A stretch of DNA of 64,000 nucleotides from NCBI GenBank assembly GCA_949987705.1, contig OX465282.1:61191922-61255921 (forward strand), in the 5' to 3' direction. The notes below the pieces were generated by a model. The model did not search any database. It worked only from the letters and a program-made list of their open reading frames with translations, and was not told the origin of the DNA. Origin of the DNA: Thereva unica (lineage: Eukaryota > Arthropoda > Insecta > Diptera > Therevidae). Shown here in pieces: positions 11,227-23,080 of the stretch (position 1 is the stretch's first letter; the number at the start of each line of letters is the position of its first letter). The translations under genes were made by a program, and so were the position numbers.

Positions 11227-12748
11227 TTACTGAGATGAAGCGAAATATTATCAAGATCAAGGAACTAAGTGAGACCAGATGGCACGTTACGGTTGTTGGA
11301 ACCTACTTTTTTCACAAGAAAATACATAAGGAGACTATGGTATCGCCGCGTCGTACAAGGGCAAATCAAATAGATCAAGTGACCGTCAGAACTATTGAGC
11401 TTCAGGGGAGCGGACGTTGGAAGTGAACACCATTTGGTATTATCAACTAGTCGCTTCATAATCGCTGCCATTAGAGGCACCCAACGTGAAACCATAAACC
11501 GTAGAACGTTTAACGTAGACTTTCTGCGTTGAAAGGCTAGAATTTGACGAGAAACTGCAATAAAACTTAAAGCAGCAAAAAGGTTATGACTAATATCGTA
11601 GAACTCTGGAGTAGAACAAAAGGGCTCTGAATAGCATCGGAAGTGAACATCGTTAATTCAAAAGAAACACTGTGTATCTCGTACACAACCTGGCAAAAAT
11701 GGAACGCAGGAGGGCCCTAAAACATAACGTCTCGAAAAAGTAATCATCTTGAACGACAGGAAAACTACCAATCATACTGAGAAGTACACAACTTGATAAA
11801 AAGCGGCAGATAAACGAACTCGCAGAAAAAGCAGCAAACATAGGCAAAGTAAAGTGTTGTACCAAATTAGTGAACAGCTCTCGGGAAAGTACTCTACTAA
11901 AAAGCATGCCGTAAAGAGTTCTGGATGGGAGGCTGCTGTGCAGCGAGGAGGAGCAACTCCAAACAGTTCTTCGTCGCCCTGAATGGTTCGTTTTCATAGG
12001 AACTTGAAGAAAATAGCAAAAATGCCCAGCCAATAAGAATCAACACTCGTGTCCCATCCGAGATAGAATTTATATAATGACCAATGGTAAAGTTGCTGGA
12101 CAAGATTACAACCGGCCATAATTGCTGAAAGCCGACTCAGGCCTCATAGCAGATGCGCTACATCCTTGAAATAGCAAGAAACATCTGTGCCTTTCCGGCG
12201 GATTTGACGGAAGATATTATAAACTAAATACCAAAAAAGGGGGAGCTTAACTTGTCTAATATCTGTTGTGGGTAATATCTTGGCCCACATTTTATTATCT
12301 AAGATAAGAGAGGCAGCAAGTATTTCGGCAAGTTGATGGCTAAACCCGATTAAAACTAAAGAAATTCGGTTAAATGAAAACTCCACTAAACGCACAACAC
12401 TGAATAGCCATTATGTGGAATTGGTAGATTCTGTTACCTCGATAGTATTGCAAAAAACGCCGAGGCTGAATAAATGCCAGTTCCAGAATAAATAACGTAA
12501 GAAGCACATATTCATGCCTGCCCCGCATTAGAGGATCAACGATCTCAACTGAAACCAAATTCCAGCTGTTCAATTCGTTAACGCAGTTCTTTTGTATGGT
12601 TGCGAAATATGGAGTTTCTCAATTCATCACAAGAGGCCTCCAAGTTTTCATCGACAGATGCCTCTGCAAGGACGACGAAATCAGCCGAAAGAAATGGAAT
12701 CAGATTGGCCACCACCAAAGTCTAGAAATACAATTTCATCGTACAAAA
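11227..12748 (+). mobile_element. RTE-b copy, degenerate with internal deletions
   Basis: Starts in the endonuclease (IIKIKELSETRW), jumps over about 130 residues to VGTYFFHKKIHKETMVSPRR, then follows the linker (ALNGS...ENSKNAQPIRI near 11980) into an RT start (IPKKGELNLSNICCG near 12240). It ends with the C-terminal LLYGCEIW and KKWNQIGH blocks near 12590-12710. Many stops are present. It abuts the TIR element that starts at 12749. Confidence 0.7.
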
Positions 12749-13013
12749 CCCAGTAGGAAAAAGTACAAGCACTTTGCTGCGAAGCAAATATAAAGCAGTA
12801 AGACAGTCCGTCTGCTTCCTACAGCAACGGTATCAAAGCACTATCTCAGCAGATGCATATAAATCTATATCTACAATTGCTGCCTAATAAAAATGCTGAG
12901 CTCTGCTGACATGCAATGTTAAAATACCATGAAGCTTCTTACGGAGCGTAAGCGCTTTACTGCTTCAAAATAACGCTTTAAGAGGCCTTTCGAAGCATTT
13001 CTTTCCTACTGGG
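12749..13013. mobile_element. CCCAGTAGG-terminus element, short copy
   Basis: 265-bp noncoding element with inverted termini CCCAGTAGGAAA...TTTCCTACTGGG and a subterminal GAAGC-rich inverted segment. It shares its ends with the elements at 27602-28265 and 30850-33041. No TSD is clear, so the superfamily is unassigned. Confidence 0.65.
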
Positions 13014-13260
13014 AATTTTCACCGGTTAGTTGTGTGCGTGCGTATATGCACACTACCGCTGAGCACAACTCAACGCATACGTCGTGAGATTGGCGAAACA
13101 AAGCCAGATACTCTCTCTTCAATAAAGTATGCAGAAAAAAAAGAAAGGAAAATTGAAACAGGTGTTTTTTGGAACAGCGAGCAAATATGCACCAACACAT
13201 CAACTTTGTCCCAAATACCATCATAAAATCTAAAAGATGTGGCTTGCAAAGGGAAAACGA
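13014..13260 (-). repeat. Dispersed repeat R, copy 1
   Basis: Reverse-complement match to 23430-23670 and 32050-32300. Shared landmarks are TATGCGTTGAGTT.TGCTCAG, GAGAATCTGGCTTTGTCT and AGAGAGAATC. Open frames here are shadows. Origin unknown; it may be part of a non-autonomous DNA transposon. Confidence 0.65.
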
Positions 13261-13661
13261 GAATCCAGACATATTTTCCCTTGAACGGAATCCGCAAGGA
13301 ACTGCACAACTAAGGTACCAGTAGACCAACTATAACTGCACGCGGAAAGTACCAGTAACTAACAGTCAACTGGCTATAGAGCAATATTTCTATTTTGGTG
13401 GAATTCATGATGGTTATAAAAAGATGAATTCAAAATTTAATAAAACCATATTTGTCAACAAGACACAACGAATTTTGCGCAATAAAATATCTTTAATTAT
13501 TTTAATTGTTAAAATGCTCTACAACCGGGATCCGGGTTGGCCGCTCGTAACAAATGTGTCGTTCAGTGCAAAAGCGGTGAAACTCCACACTTCAAAACAC
13601 TAGAGGTTGACTCGCTTTGGACTAAGATTCCGTCACATCCCCCGCTACAAAACCAAAGCAA

Positions 13662-13705
13662 CTCCAGAAGTGCACTATAATTGCACTTATAGTGCACTTC
13701 TGGAG
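13662..13705. repeat. Perfect hairpin, 18-bp arms
   Basis: CTCCAGAAGTGCACTATA (13662-13679) and its exact reverse complement (13688-13705) flank an 8-nt loop. It is noncoding, and its neighbour downstream is the truncated J2 element. Confidence 0.9.
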
Positions 13706-13744
13706 CCGCTCCACCGCACAGCGATAGCTGATGCATTGCTTTGC

Positions 13745-15325
13745 ATTGCGAGAGTGAGCTTCTTTCTACCATATGCTTAATAAAATCTGAGGCGGTTGGC
13801 TCTGATGATCTTCCACCTAAATTCTTAAAAACAATCGCACCGTTTTATCAAATGTGCTCATGTATATCTTCAACTACCGTCTTACGTGTTCCCAATATGC
13901 ACTACAATAGAAGCTGGCGTTGGTGGTACCTATTCCAAAAACAGTTTCCCTTTGCAACCCTCTGATTTTTGTCCAATTAGTCTCCTATGTTTCTTGTCAA
14001 AAGTAATCGAAAAAGTAATTTTTAAGCAACTTATTTCGCATAACGAAGGAAACTGTCTTCCTTCTAAATAGCAATATGGCTTTAGATCTGGACACAGTTG
14101 CGAAGCTGCCATGGAAAGCAGTACAATTACGTTCTTGACTTTACTGGAATTGTTGAAAGCATTTGATTTACTTGATAATGTAAAACTCTTGCAGAAATTT
14201 GGTAGTAATTTCGATCTTGGTCCTACTGCTGTGAAATGAATTTCAAGCTGCTTACCTGGTTGCTCTCCAATCGTTAAAATCCAAGATAAATTTTCCGAGC
14301 CCATATTTTTACCCTGTGGTGTTCCACAAGGCTCTATTCTAGGTCCCTTGCTGTTCAGCATCTACATTAATGACCTTCCTCTTGTAATTAAGAACACATC
14401 TGTTCACATATATGCCGAGGATGTGCAAATCTACATGAGTATGTCCATAGATTCAACCGTTGAGTGTATTTGTAGACTTAACGATGATTTGAGGAGTATT
14501 TTCCATGGACTGCTACCAATAAACTGCCCCTAAATCCTTAGTAATCTTCATGTCTGGTGGTTAGTGAGACTCTCATTATATTAAGTATTCTCGCACCAAT
14601 TGTAATAAATGATGTCATCTTTCCTTATGTTGACTTAGTCAGAAACCTAGGTGTTGAGTGTAATTCTAAATTTAGTTGTAGTCACACGAATAGAGTTCTT
14701 CAAAAAGTTCATGGTTGCCTTCATCAACTATGGGTAAGCTCCAGCCTTCTTACATCTGATATGCGAAAAATGCTTGTGATTGTCCTCATTATCCCCCATT
14801 TGAGATATGACAGTCTTATTTTCCCAAACTTGATGCGGTGTATATGAGAAAGATGGAAGTTGCTTTTAACGACTGTCTCCATTTTATCTACAGGCTAAGA
14901 CGACTATCGCTCGTATCACGAATAAAAATTTATTTTTAAGCTTATGAATCAAATGTCTCCTCGATATGTGTATGAGAAACTACGGTTCTTACAATCCAAA
15001 AGGCAGGTCACATTATTGATTCTTAGGTGTAACTCGTTATTTGGCGATCGATCTTACTTTGTCCAAGTTGCGCGTAAATGGAATGCCTTGCCCAGAGAAT
15101 TTCGAGTGCAACATTTAGCCGAACTTTCAGCAAGCTTTTAAAAGATCATTTTTGATGATTCTTTCTTTTCATTCTTTTTCTTTCTTTCCCTCTCATCATT
15201 TCTTCACATTTTTTTCTTTCTTTTATTAATTATAAAAATATTTTATGTTTCCTGTGCTTTTATGTGCAGTTAAGATGTTTAATCGTTGTGCTATACCAAA
15301 TAAACATTATTATTATTATTACTAG
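13745..15325 (+). mobile_element. J2 Jockey/I-like retrotransposon, 5'-truncated
   Basis: RT-bearing element with GSDDLPPKFLK (linker), PISLLCFLSKVIEKVIF, QYGFRSGHSC, LELLKAFDLLDNV (motif A with the first catalytic Asp lost), [20 protein letters not shown] (motif B) and IYAEDVQIY (motif C; the YADD is mutated to YAED). The C-terminal block ends in YVQVARKWNALPREFR-like sequence near 15100. The tail is a (TTA)n tract at about 15307-15323. Frameshifts occur near 13960, 14080 and 14530, so it is inactive. Confidence 0.85.
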
Positions 15326-16419
15326 GTGCTATTCTCGTTGGCGAGTGATATGACTATGAGGTACGCGGTGGTATGAAACTATCGATACTAACACACGTAT
15401 CGAGGGGAATATGTCACTTCACACGCCACTTTGCGATAATTAACTGCGAACTTTGTCGCTTTGCTCGCCAACTGACACAACTCAAATAAAATCTGCAGCG
15501 ATCTTCCTTTGGTCTTAGTGGACGGTTTAGATTTAATGTCTGATGCTTTTCGTAACATTGTAGGCATAACTTTAACTCCCGAATCGCCAAACAATTATCT
15601 CATTGTATGGGGTTTCTTAAGAAAGAAAGCTCCTCCTCCAGCCAGCTGGCGTACAAGTTCCACACCTTCAATACAAGTCGTTTATGCAGGTTATCTCAAA
15701 ATCCACTTTAGCATGGTTGAATAAGGGGCAATACCGCGAGGGGGTGAGGAGATGGGGGTGCATTTTTTTCACTGATTATGATTCTTCGAAGGGAAATATA
15801 AAATTTTGGTCTGAACATTTTGTTTATCCAAAGCTTCCCTGTACTAAATGAATGATTTATTGGGATAATTTTGATTTTTGATGATTTTTGGGGGTGCAGG
15901 GAACCTTTGGATAAAACTTTCAGACAAAAGTTTCATATTTCCCTTCGGAGAATCATAATCCGTGAAACAAATGGGCGTTGCCATTTCAAATTTTAGATTC
16001 ACCCCTTTCGAGGGACTGAATGAGTGGGGGTGAGTTTGGTATGCAAACGATTTCATCCTCCAAGTTAAGCAACTTTCGTTCAAAAGTTTTTTCTCGAAAA
16101 CCTACCCTTCAGGAAGTATCGGACCGTTGCCGGACTTTCGCCCCACCCTGTATATTTACTATACTCACATTAACTATTCTAAGAGAACAATGTCTTCTAT
16201 ATCTTGTTTCTGTCTTGCATAAGTATAAATTTAAAACTTGTTCTGGACTTTTCAGTTCATTTTTTGTCACAAGGGCAGTTGCGTATTTTAAATTTTTTAT
16301 TTTTTTTTTTTTTTTGATAAAATGCAGTAAAACAAGGAATGGTGAAGCAGGGCAGATCAAGAAATCTACCACCTGTAAAACGGAATAGACATCATGCGTA
16401 TATAAGATGTTACAGACTG
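15326..16419. other. No gene recognised; contains a foldback repeat
   Basis: Noncoding except for an unexplained plus-strand open frame of about 80 codons ending at 15724 (segment VGITLTPESPNNYLIVWGF) that I cannot identify. A TATCGATA element sits at 15380. The segment 15768-16150 is a foldback repeat, listed separately. Confidence 0.4.
15768..15965. repeat. Imperfect inverted repeat (foldback)
   Basis: 15768-15842 (GATTATGATTCTTCGAAGGG onward) is matched in reverse complement by 15897-15965 (ending GGAGAATCATAATC), with about 55 bp between. Downstream, the block ending CACCCTGTATA near 16150 looks like the end of a dispersed insect repeat. Confidence 0.7.
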
Positions 16420-16860
16420 AGGTAGCTTAGATACTTAATTCGACCAGACGAAAATAGAATGCCAAAGAGGATCGTTGGCGGCAATTCCGTAGGTAAACGC
16501 ACGTAGAGCAATCAAAAGCAAGCTGGTGGAAGAGCGTAAGAAAGAACCTGGCAAGAAGCTTCCTAGCACAAAGATATTTAAGAAATGTAGGTCGAAATAA
16601 ATATATATTTCATACATAAAATTGAGTAGACTACGATGGCTCCAGACACGTACGAGCTTCGGAAGAAAGAATGCCAGCAAATAGTTCCAATAGTAGACCA
16701 TCAAAGAAAAGAAACGTAGGACCAGGAAATAGGTGGATGAATGACGTAGAAGACATTCGTATAACAAACTGGAGATGCTGAAAGAAGGGGCTTCAAGAGG
16801 CGCGGGCCCTACAAGAACTGTACCGTCATTTACGAAGAAGAAGATTAACACAAAGGTCAA
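16420..16860 (+). mobile_element. RTE-type C-terminal fragment
   Basis: Two stretches of the typical C-terminal tail (RMPKRIVGGNSVGKRT near 16457, then LRWL...ERMPAN...PSKKRNVGPGNRWMNDVEDI near 16630-16760), followed by a GAAGAAGAA tail. The 220-codon minus-strand open frame across 16435-17097 is its antisense and is not a gene. Confidence 0.7.
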
Positions 16861-19740
16861 AGGCCTTTTTTTATTTAAAGTGAGAACATAAATGACCCAA
16901 AAAAAGTAGATTAAAGCCTCTAACTGAATGCACAACAACATATTCTTACAAACTCCCAATATTTGTACCAACTGATTTATAACTCCCCAAAGAAATAGGA
17001 ATATGGTACCTACGAAGCCCTTTGTTAAATTTGGCAGTAAACAAATAAACAATAATAGTAATGATCCGATTTCAAAATAAACGCATACATAAATCAATTA
17101 AAAATAGCGTATAAAAATAGAAGTGATTGTAGCTCTATTTTTAGACATAATTAATATTGATTGCGACTCTATTTAATATGGTATACATTATTCTGAGTAA
17201 TACAATGTTTTCCTTTAAATATTTAAAGTACGTTTCTTCACCTTAATTATTAATTTTAGAAAGGCAAACTCTTGTTAACCCTTGAAAATAACAACTTAAC
17301 GATAAAAATATTTTTTCTGTTATTTCGTTGTTTTTTTTAAATCAACATCTGTCAATGTATGTCAATTTTCCCTAAATGAAATAAATAAGAACTGATAAGA
17401 AACAACGTCAACAAAAGAAACACCCACAGAATTTTTGAAAAATTCCATTAAAAATTTACAACAAGCAAAAACATTTGCGCAAATGTTTTTATATTGTGGT
17501 TTTTGAAAAAAATCGAAGAATAATAATTGTAGTAGCCCGTTGCACCTGGCAAGGCCTTTAATCTTTATCATTAGAGCTAACGCGATCAACATCGAACCAC
17601 ACGGAATAAAAATTGTTTCTGCGCAGGTGTAATAAAGCAGGACAGAAACAATTCGACGAGGTCCAAACAGAAAGGTAAACAAGCTTCAGGCAAATATGTA
17701 GATAAAATCGTGTGACGTCGCATAGCAATTAATTTCGGGAGGGGAAAAGCTCGCAGTTTTTAGTTTTTTTAGATTTTGCAAATTTGTGCCCCCCCGCACC
17801 GTGCTTGCCAGGCTAGCAGAGACTGTTTGTTTCCTTTATCACTCTGGAATGTTTCTAGAGTTCGTTCGATCCGCTTTATAATTTCGCAATGTAAAAATGG
17901 TAATTATGGAATTCGTATTCGGTATGTGACATTATCATCACTCCCATGCAGAGGCTTTTTTTAAGATAGAGAAAAGAAGAAAAGCAAGAGCTCCTAGTGA
18001 GATAACGTGGTGGTTTCAAATGGAGCTCTGCTAGTGGAACATGTGTCTATATTTGGAAGTGATTTACCTTTTGTCTGTATTCATTTTATCAGGTGGTTCA
18101 ACGTTTCTAGTCCAAAATGATATGTAAAACACCATTCTGCCACGATTTTACCCGTTACTGTGACAGCTGCGAATAAAGGTGGCAATCTAAGGTCTCAACG
18201 GATAAAGATTTTACTTTTTTCACTCAATTTTATTTTTTTAATTTATTGTGCTCACACCATTCACTTGATTTGATTACTTTAAAATAATTATCGGATTTTT
18301 ATTTTTCTCTGATAAAATGGGCACACTATCGCACATACACACTTCGTTCTTGTTTACACTAGTAGCAAATTACTTTTTCGTAACACGCACTCAGGTGACC
18401 TAGAAACAATTTGGGGATCTTTTAATCGAATACTATAATAAATAAAAAGTTTTCACAATTTCGCGTATTTTGGCCAGAAAACGCAATTGTTAAGAAAACT
18501 GATTTTTTGTTATTGTTACGCCTCCTCCAATCTCCCCGACAAAGAAACCGATACGCGCGCTCGACAGTTGAGTACTGGACTTGGAAACTTGAGGAGTTGT
18601 GGCGCAAACCCAGTGTGTACCCGTCGTGGATGTGAGATTCAGCCACCGCCAATGGCAGTTGCTGGCTGCTTGGGCCGTGCTCTGTTGGCTTCGATAACCA
18701 CTTTATGGAGCCGATGGGGATCAGTGATCGGCTTCGAGTTTATCGCTTGCTGAAAACAACCAACGTATGCATGTATGGTAGCTAGGTATACATTGAGATT
18801 AAGCAAAGGTAACCACTATTCAGGTAGATGTAGGGAAATCTATCAAGGTTAGCATTGAGCTTCTCTTCGGCTGTTTTCCTACTATTTTATGCTAGAAATC
18901 ATCATCTATTATGGAACAAAATTACGATTAAGCTTCTTCGCGTTCGAAAGCATTTCCAAGCTTGAATTTTTATTTCATTTATTTAATTTTTTGTTTTGTT
19001 GTAATTATTTATCATATTACATTTCATTTTGATTTCGCTTTGTTTGGCGCTTTTGTAAATGCCTGTTTTTAGGCGTACTCTTGTTAATCGCCATGGGAAT
19101 GAATATATGAAATTCACACACGACAAAGAAACGTCAGATTACCTGATTTCACAGTTACTAACAACTAGTATACGGCTAAAGGTTTAGTGTTTATAGTTAA
19201 AGTAACGTTGATTGTTTGTAACACAACAATATTGTTTTCCTTTTTTATAATTGAAAGGAAGTCTAGAATATAATGACACATTATTTCCATGGATAATGGG
19301 TTTATGTGAACGATATAACATCATCAGCTGCTTTAAAATAACAAGAATGTAGGCAAAACTAAACAGAGATTCTGTTGTCAGAACAGGTCAGGGTCAAACT
19401 GATTTTCTAATTAAATAATTAATACCAGGTAAGTGACTGTAAAAAAGCACTTATTTGTCCAATATGCAATAAAGGAGATATATTGACCTATAAAACTGCA
19501 GAGCATCTCACTCCTCAGCACCAGCTACAAAATCAACGTCGGACCAGCTGCAGCTGCTGACCTTAAAGCAAATTCTTGAGAAACCCTGGAAGGTATATGG
19601 CTTTATAAAAAGAGAGAGGTTCTACATGATGTTATCGGAATTAGGAGGCTCCTCGTAGTTGGTACGTAAAACTAACCAAGTTCACTGCTTACTGGAAGAA
19701 AGTAAAGACCCAAAACGCAGTAACAGAAAACTTCGAATTA
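16861..19740. other. Intronic, no gene; local GC-rich patch
   Basis: AT-rich sequence without recognisable coding or transposon signatures. A distinctly GC-richer patch at about 18520-18740 is open on the plus strand without resemblance to any family. It could be an unmarked 5' exon, promoter or repeat. Confidence 0.4.
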
Positions 19741-19749
19741 GCAAGCTGA

Positions 19750-20140
19750 CACTTCGTGAATAGCTTCCTTTTAACGAGACGCCCAACTTCTCTATTTGCC
19801 AAAATTCTCGATAGAGAATTCGTGAGTAGCTTCCTTTTGACGAGAGGCCCAACGTTTCTAATGAAACGCGTGGGCGTAAAACATGTCGTTTTGGTGATTG
19901 CAAAAATTTTATTAATAACAATAACAAGGAAATGTTTGTACTACAAAATTGATGGTCGAACCGAAGAGATTCCCACCACCAACATGTGCAAATAACGAGG
20001 TCATAAACAATTATTAGTAACAAGCTGATCACTGTTGGTTAGTACTTTTGTGTACAATAAGATGGCCACATGGTCTTACAAATAAAGTGGCCCAATTTCC
20101 TATTTCTACGCTCGCAAATAGAAAATTTGGGCATCTCGTC
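19750..20140. repeat. Local direct and inverted repeats
   Basis: A block with TAGCTTCCTTTTxACGAGA occurs twice in direct orientation (about 19763 and 19829) and once inverted (TCTCGTCAAAAGGAA region, about 20133). A small imperfect hairpin GCCCAATTT...AAATTTGGGC lies at 20091-20132. Noncoding. Confidence 0.6.
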
Positions 20141-21870
20141 AAAAGGAAACGATCATTAAAAAAGGGGTTTCACTCTGGACTATTTTCATTAGAAAACATT
20201 TCAAACTAAGCACACGGCTACAATTTAAAAATTGGGTGGCACTTTTTAAAGATTTTGTTAAAAAACAAAGACAGTTATTTATGATTGTACATAGAGGAAA
20301 ATTTCCTAGGGCAATTGCTTTCACTCGGCATATTTTAACAACTCAAGTATCCAAAAATCAGGATTTACCTCATTTCGGCCCTGGACCCGGCACTGCTAAT
20401 AAACCCTATTATATCCAAAAACAAACACTATACTAAAGTTTTGTGCAGAGAAAAATGAAACTCACGATCTGCAAACTAGTAATTCGGCCAGTATCGTGCT
20501 AAGTCCGGTTTAACTTGAGAGCTTCTGCAATATCCTCGCCCTCGGAAACATTTAGGATTCCACGGCAGACTGACTGGGAGGCTTATCGCACAGCCCTCAG
20601 GTTAGGAGTCAGCCGTATTGATACTAATCCCATTACTGAGGCAGTTCTCGACCTTGTGTCTACCAATTTGCAGGAAACGATCATCGCAGCCTTCGAAAGT
20701 AGCTGCCCTGCGAAACCTGGAAGCACCACCCAAAAGGTTTCGTGGTGGAACAATGATCTCTGCAGGCAAAGGAGAGAAGTCAGAAAACTGTTTAATAGGG
20801 CTAAGGTCTCGGGCAACTGGGACATCTACAAGAAAGCCCTCGCCAATTATAACAAAGATTTGAGAAGATCCAGACGAAGGTCATGGAAAGCCTTTTGCGA
20901 AGAAATAGACAACCTTCCAGCCTCCACGAGGTTACACAAAGTTCTGTCTAAGGATCACTCCAATGGCATTGTCTCTCTCAAGACAGGGAAGGGAAGGAAG
21001 GCTCCTTTCCAGAGAACACCAGGGATTCCAAGGAACTATTAATGAGCACTCATTTCCCAGGTAATTAACCTTGGATTGGCCTTGGAACCTAACATTGATT
21101 CGGAGGATGTCCCCACCGGTGCTACAATAGGAAAAAAGGTTTGGCAAACAGGATTTTCACTGCGGGTAAGATTGAGTGGGCCATTGGAACCTTCAATCTC
21201 TTCAAGGCTACTGGAAAGGACCACATCTTCCAAGAGAAGAAATCTTACCAATCCTGCTACCACTTTCGAGGTAGCTTTGCGCTGACTCATATTCCGAGGT
21301 GTTGGAGAGAGGCAGAGTAGTCTTTATCTCTAAATCGGGGAGAAGATCATATAGGGAAGCAGAATCCTATCGACCCATCAGCTTCTCCTCCTTTCTCCAG
21401 CGGCCTTACAGCGAACCCACTTCACTTAATTTGTCTACCGGCCGGGCAGATCTACAGAGACTGCCATTCATGTGCTAGTGAGAGATATTGAGAAGTCCCT
21501 AAGGGCCAAGGAAATCTCTCTCGGCGCCTTTGCAGACATTGAGGGTGCGTTTGGCAAAGTTACCTTTGACGCGATCAATGAAGCAGCAGTTCATCCCCCA
21601 CTGTCAGATGGATCACGTCGCTTCTCAGCAGCAGATTACGATAATGGCTGCTAAAGGCTGTCCTCAAGGGGGCGACCCATCACCCCTCTTATGGCCAATC
21701 GTGATCGAAGAACTTATTTCAGACCTGAATAGCCAGGGATTTAAAGCAAAGGCCTATGCAGACGATATCGTCATGACGATTAACGGCGCGGCGGTCATGA
21801 TAGAACCGTTTCAGACCTCATGCAAACCGCTCTGTCATATGTGCATTGCTGGTGCTGTAACAAAAACCTG

Positions 21871-22182
21871 GGGCCGTATTTGGTTTCTCGAGTCGACATT
21901 GTGGTCTGTCGATAAATAAAAATTGGCATTTGACGACACGATATCGTCTCTTTACGTGCCGATAAAGACGTTTGACGATTGTTTAAAAACTCAATTTATG
22001 CATGCAATAAACTTTTAACGATTTCTATTTTAATTAAATATACGTGATTTTCTGCCCTTGGGGTAATACCACCCAATTTGATGGTTTTGTACGGCTGCGC
22101 TTAGCTGTCGATTTGAAATCAAATATGAAACTTAAAGAAAATCGAGAATCGATGGATCGACTCGAGAAACCAAATACGGCCC
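21871..22182. mobile_element. 312-bp MITE inside the R1/LOA copy
   Basis: Inverted termini GGGCCGTATTTGG...CCAAATACGGCCC extend about 28 bp (through CTCGAGTCG). The flanks carry CTG at 21868-21870 and 22183-22185. Removing the element joins the two halves of the retrotransposon's C-terminal domain (NKNL then GINQQ), which confirms the borders. The 3-bp duplication suggests a PIF/Harbinger-like MITE, although the target is not the usual TWA. Confidence 0.8.
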
Positions 22183-22560
22183 CTGGGTATTAACCAACAA
22201 CAAAAATTTCTCAGGAAAGACCCTTTATACTGTTGACAATCTATTTTCTTCGTATAGAGTGCAATGTCGAACAGCAGCTCTAGTCGGGGAGGAAAGAACT
22301 GCCACAACCTACCCGCGATAATTTAAGTCCACCTACTCCCAACCATTACTATCGCGACTTTGACATCGGGGCATCGAGAAACAACTCGCTGGAGTGTTAT
22401 GCCTCCTGAAACGAGTTGAATCTCATCAACCAACCGATGACATGCGCTTGGCGGTGAAGCGGGGAAGGGCTAAGGAAGGCTATGACAAGAGGAATCAGGA
22501 ATGTAAAGAAGAAAGAAGGAAAGTTATGTAGGTAGGAAAGTGAAAAAGGCAAAGGACCGT

Positions 22561-22633
22561 GGGGCTGGTCGGGATTCGAACCCGGGACCTCTGGGATAGT
22601 AGCCAGACGCCTTACCCTCTAGGCTACCGAGGC
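22561..22633 (-). mobile_element. tRNA-derived SINE-like sequence
   Basis: Minus-strand RNA polymerase III promoter boxes are clear: A box TAGCCTAGAGGG and a perfect B box GGTTCGAATCC. The D stem (GCCT/AGGC) is intact. The acceptor stem has three mismatches and the anticodon loop has an extra base, so this is not a functional tRNA. It lies inside the R1/LOA element, flanked by short unrelated sequence at 22520-22560 and 22634-22665, as expected of a SINE head or inserted tRNA pseudogene. Confidence 0.7.
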
Positions 22634-23080
22634 CCTCCCCAACTACCATCCAAAAAAAATAGGGCGGGTGGCCGATTCTGACTGTCGGTTCTGTGAGGTA
22701 GCTCCCGAAACTGCGGGGCACTTGCTGTGCGACTGTGAAGCTACAGCGAGGAAGAGATTGAGCCTCCTCCATCGTGACTTCCTTACTCACAGGGACATTG
22801 GGGGCAGAAACCCTAAATCAGTTTTAAGCTATGGTAGAAACCTTAACCTTGATGGTTTTTAAAGACGGGGATGGCACAATAGACCAAACAAAATAGGTCG
22901 TAGTTCCCGCCAACACGAGCTATGTGCATAATAATAAGGGACATAAATAAGGCCAATGAGAGAGGATGGCATAGGAGATACAACTGCTACATAGTTGTAT
23001 GACATGTTTAAGACCCAGAATCTGCTCAGAGGGCGCAGAGATTTGGGCTGTAGCGTCATTATGTGGTTGGATGGAATTTA

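Larger units (their letters stand above)
20500..23080 (+). mobile_element. R1/LOA-type retrotransposon, degenerate
   Basis: The longest copy of this clade here. It contains WWNNDLCRQRREVRKLFNRA and SRRRSWKAFCEEI (175-codon open frame 20515-21042), then YRPGRSTETAIHVLVRDIEK near 21440, LGAFADIEGAF (motif A), KGCPQGGDPSPLLW (motif B) and AYADDIVM (motif C) at about 21530-21780. Last is a C-terminal CCHC-like knuckle CRFCEVAPETAGHLLCDC near 22680. Frameshifts lie at several joints, so it is dead. A small MITE (21871-22182) and a tRNA-like SINE segment (around 22561-22633) have inserted in it. Confidence 0.8.

Noticed and set aside
16435..17097. 220-codon minus-strand open frame rich in Phe/Leu
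   Set aside because: Its first two-thirds are the exact antisense of an RTE C-terminal fragment on the plus strand. No splice or family support.
22561..22633. Functional tRNA gene
   Set aside because: Acceptor stem mismatches and an extra anticodon-loop base make it a tRNA-derived repeat, not a tRNA.
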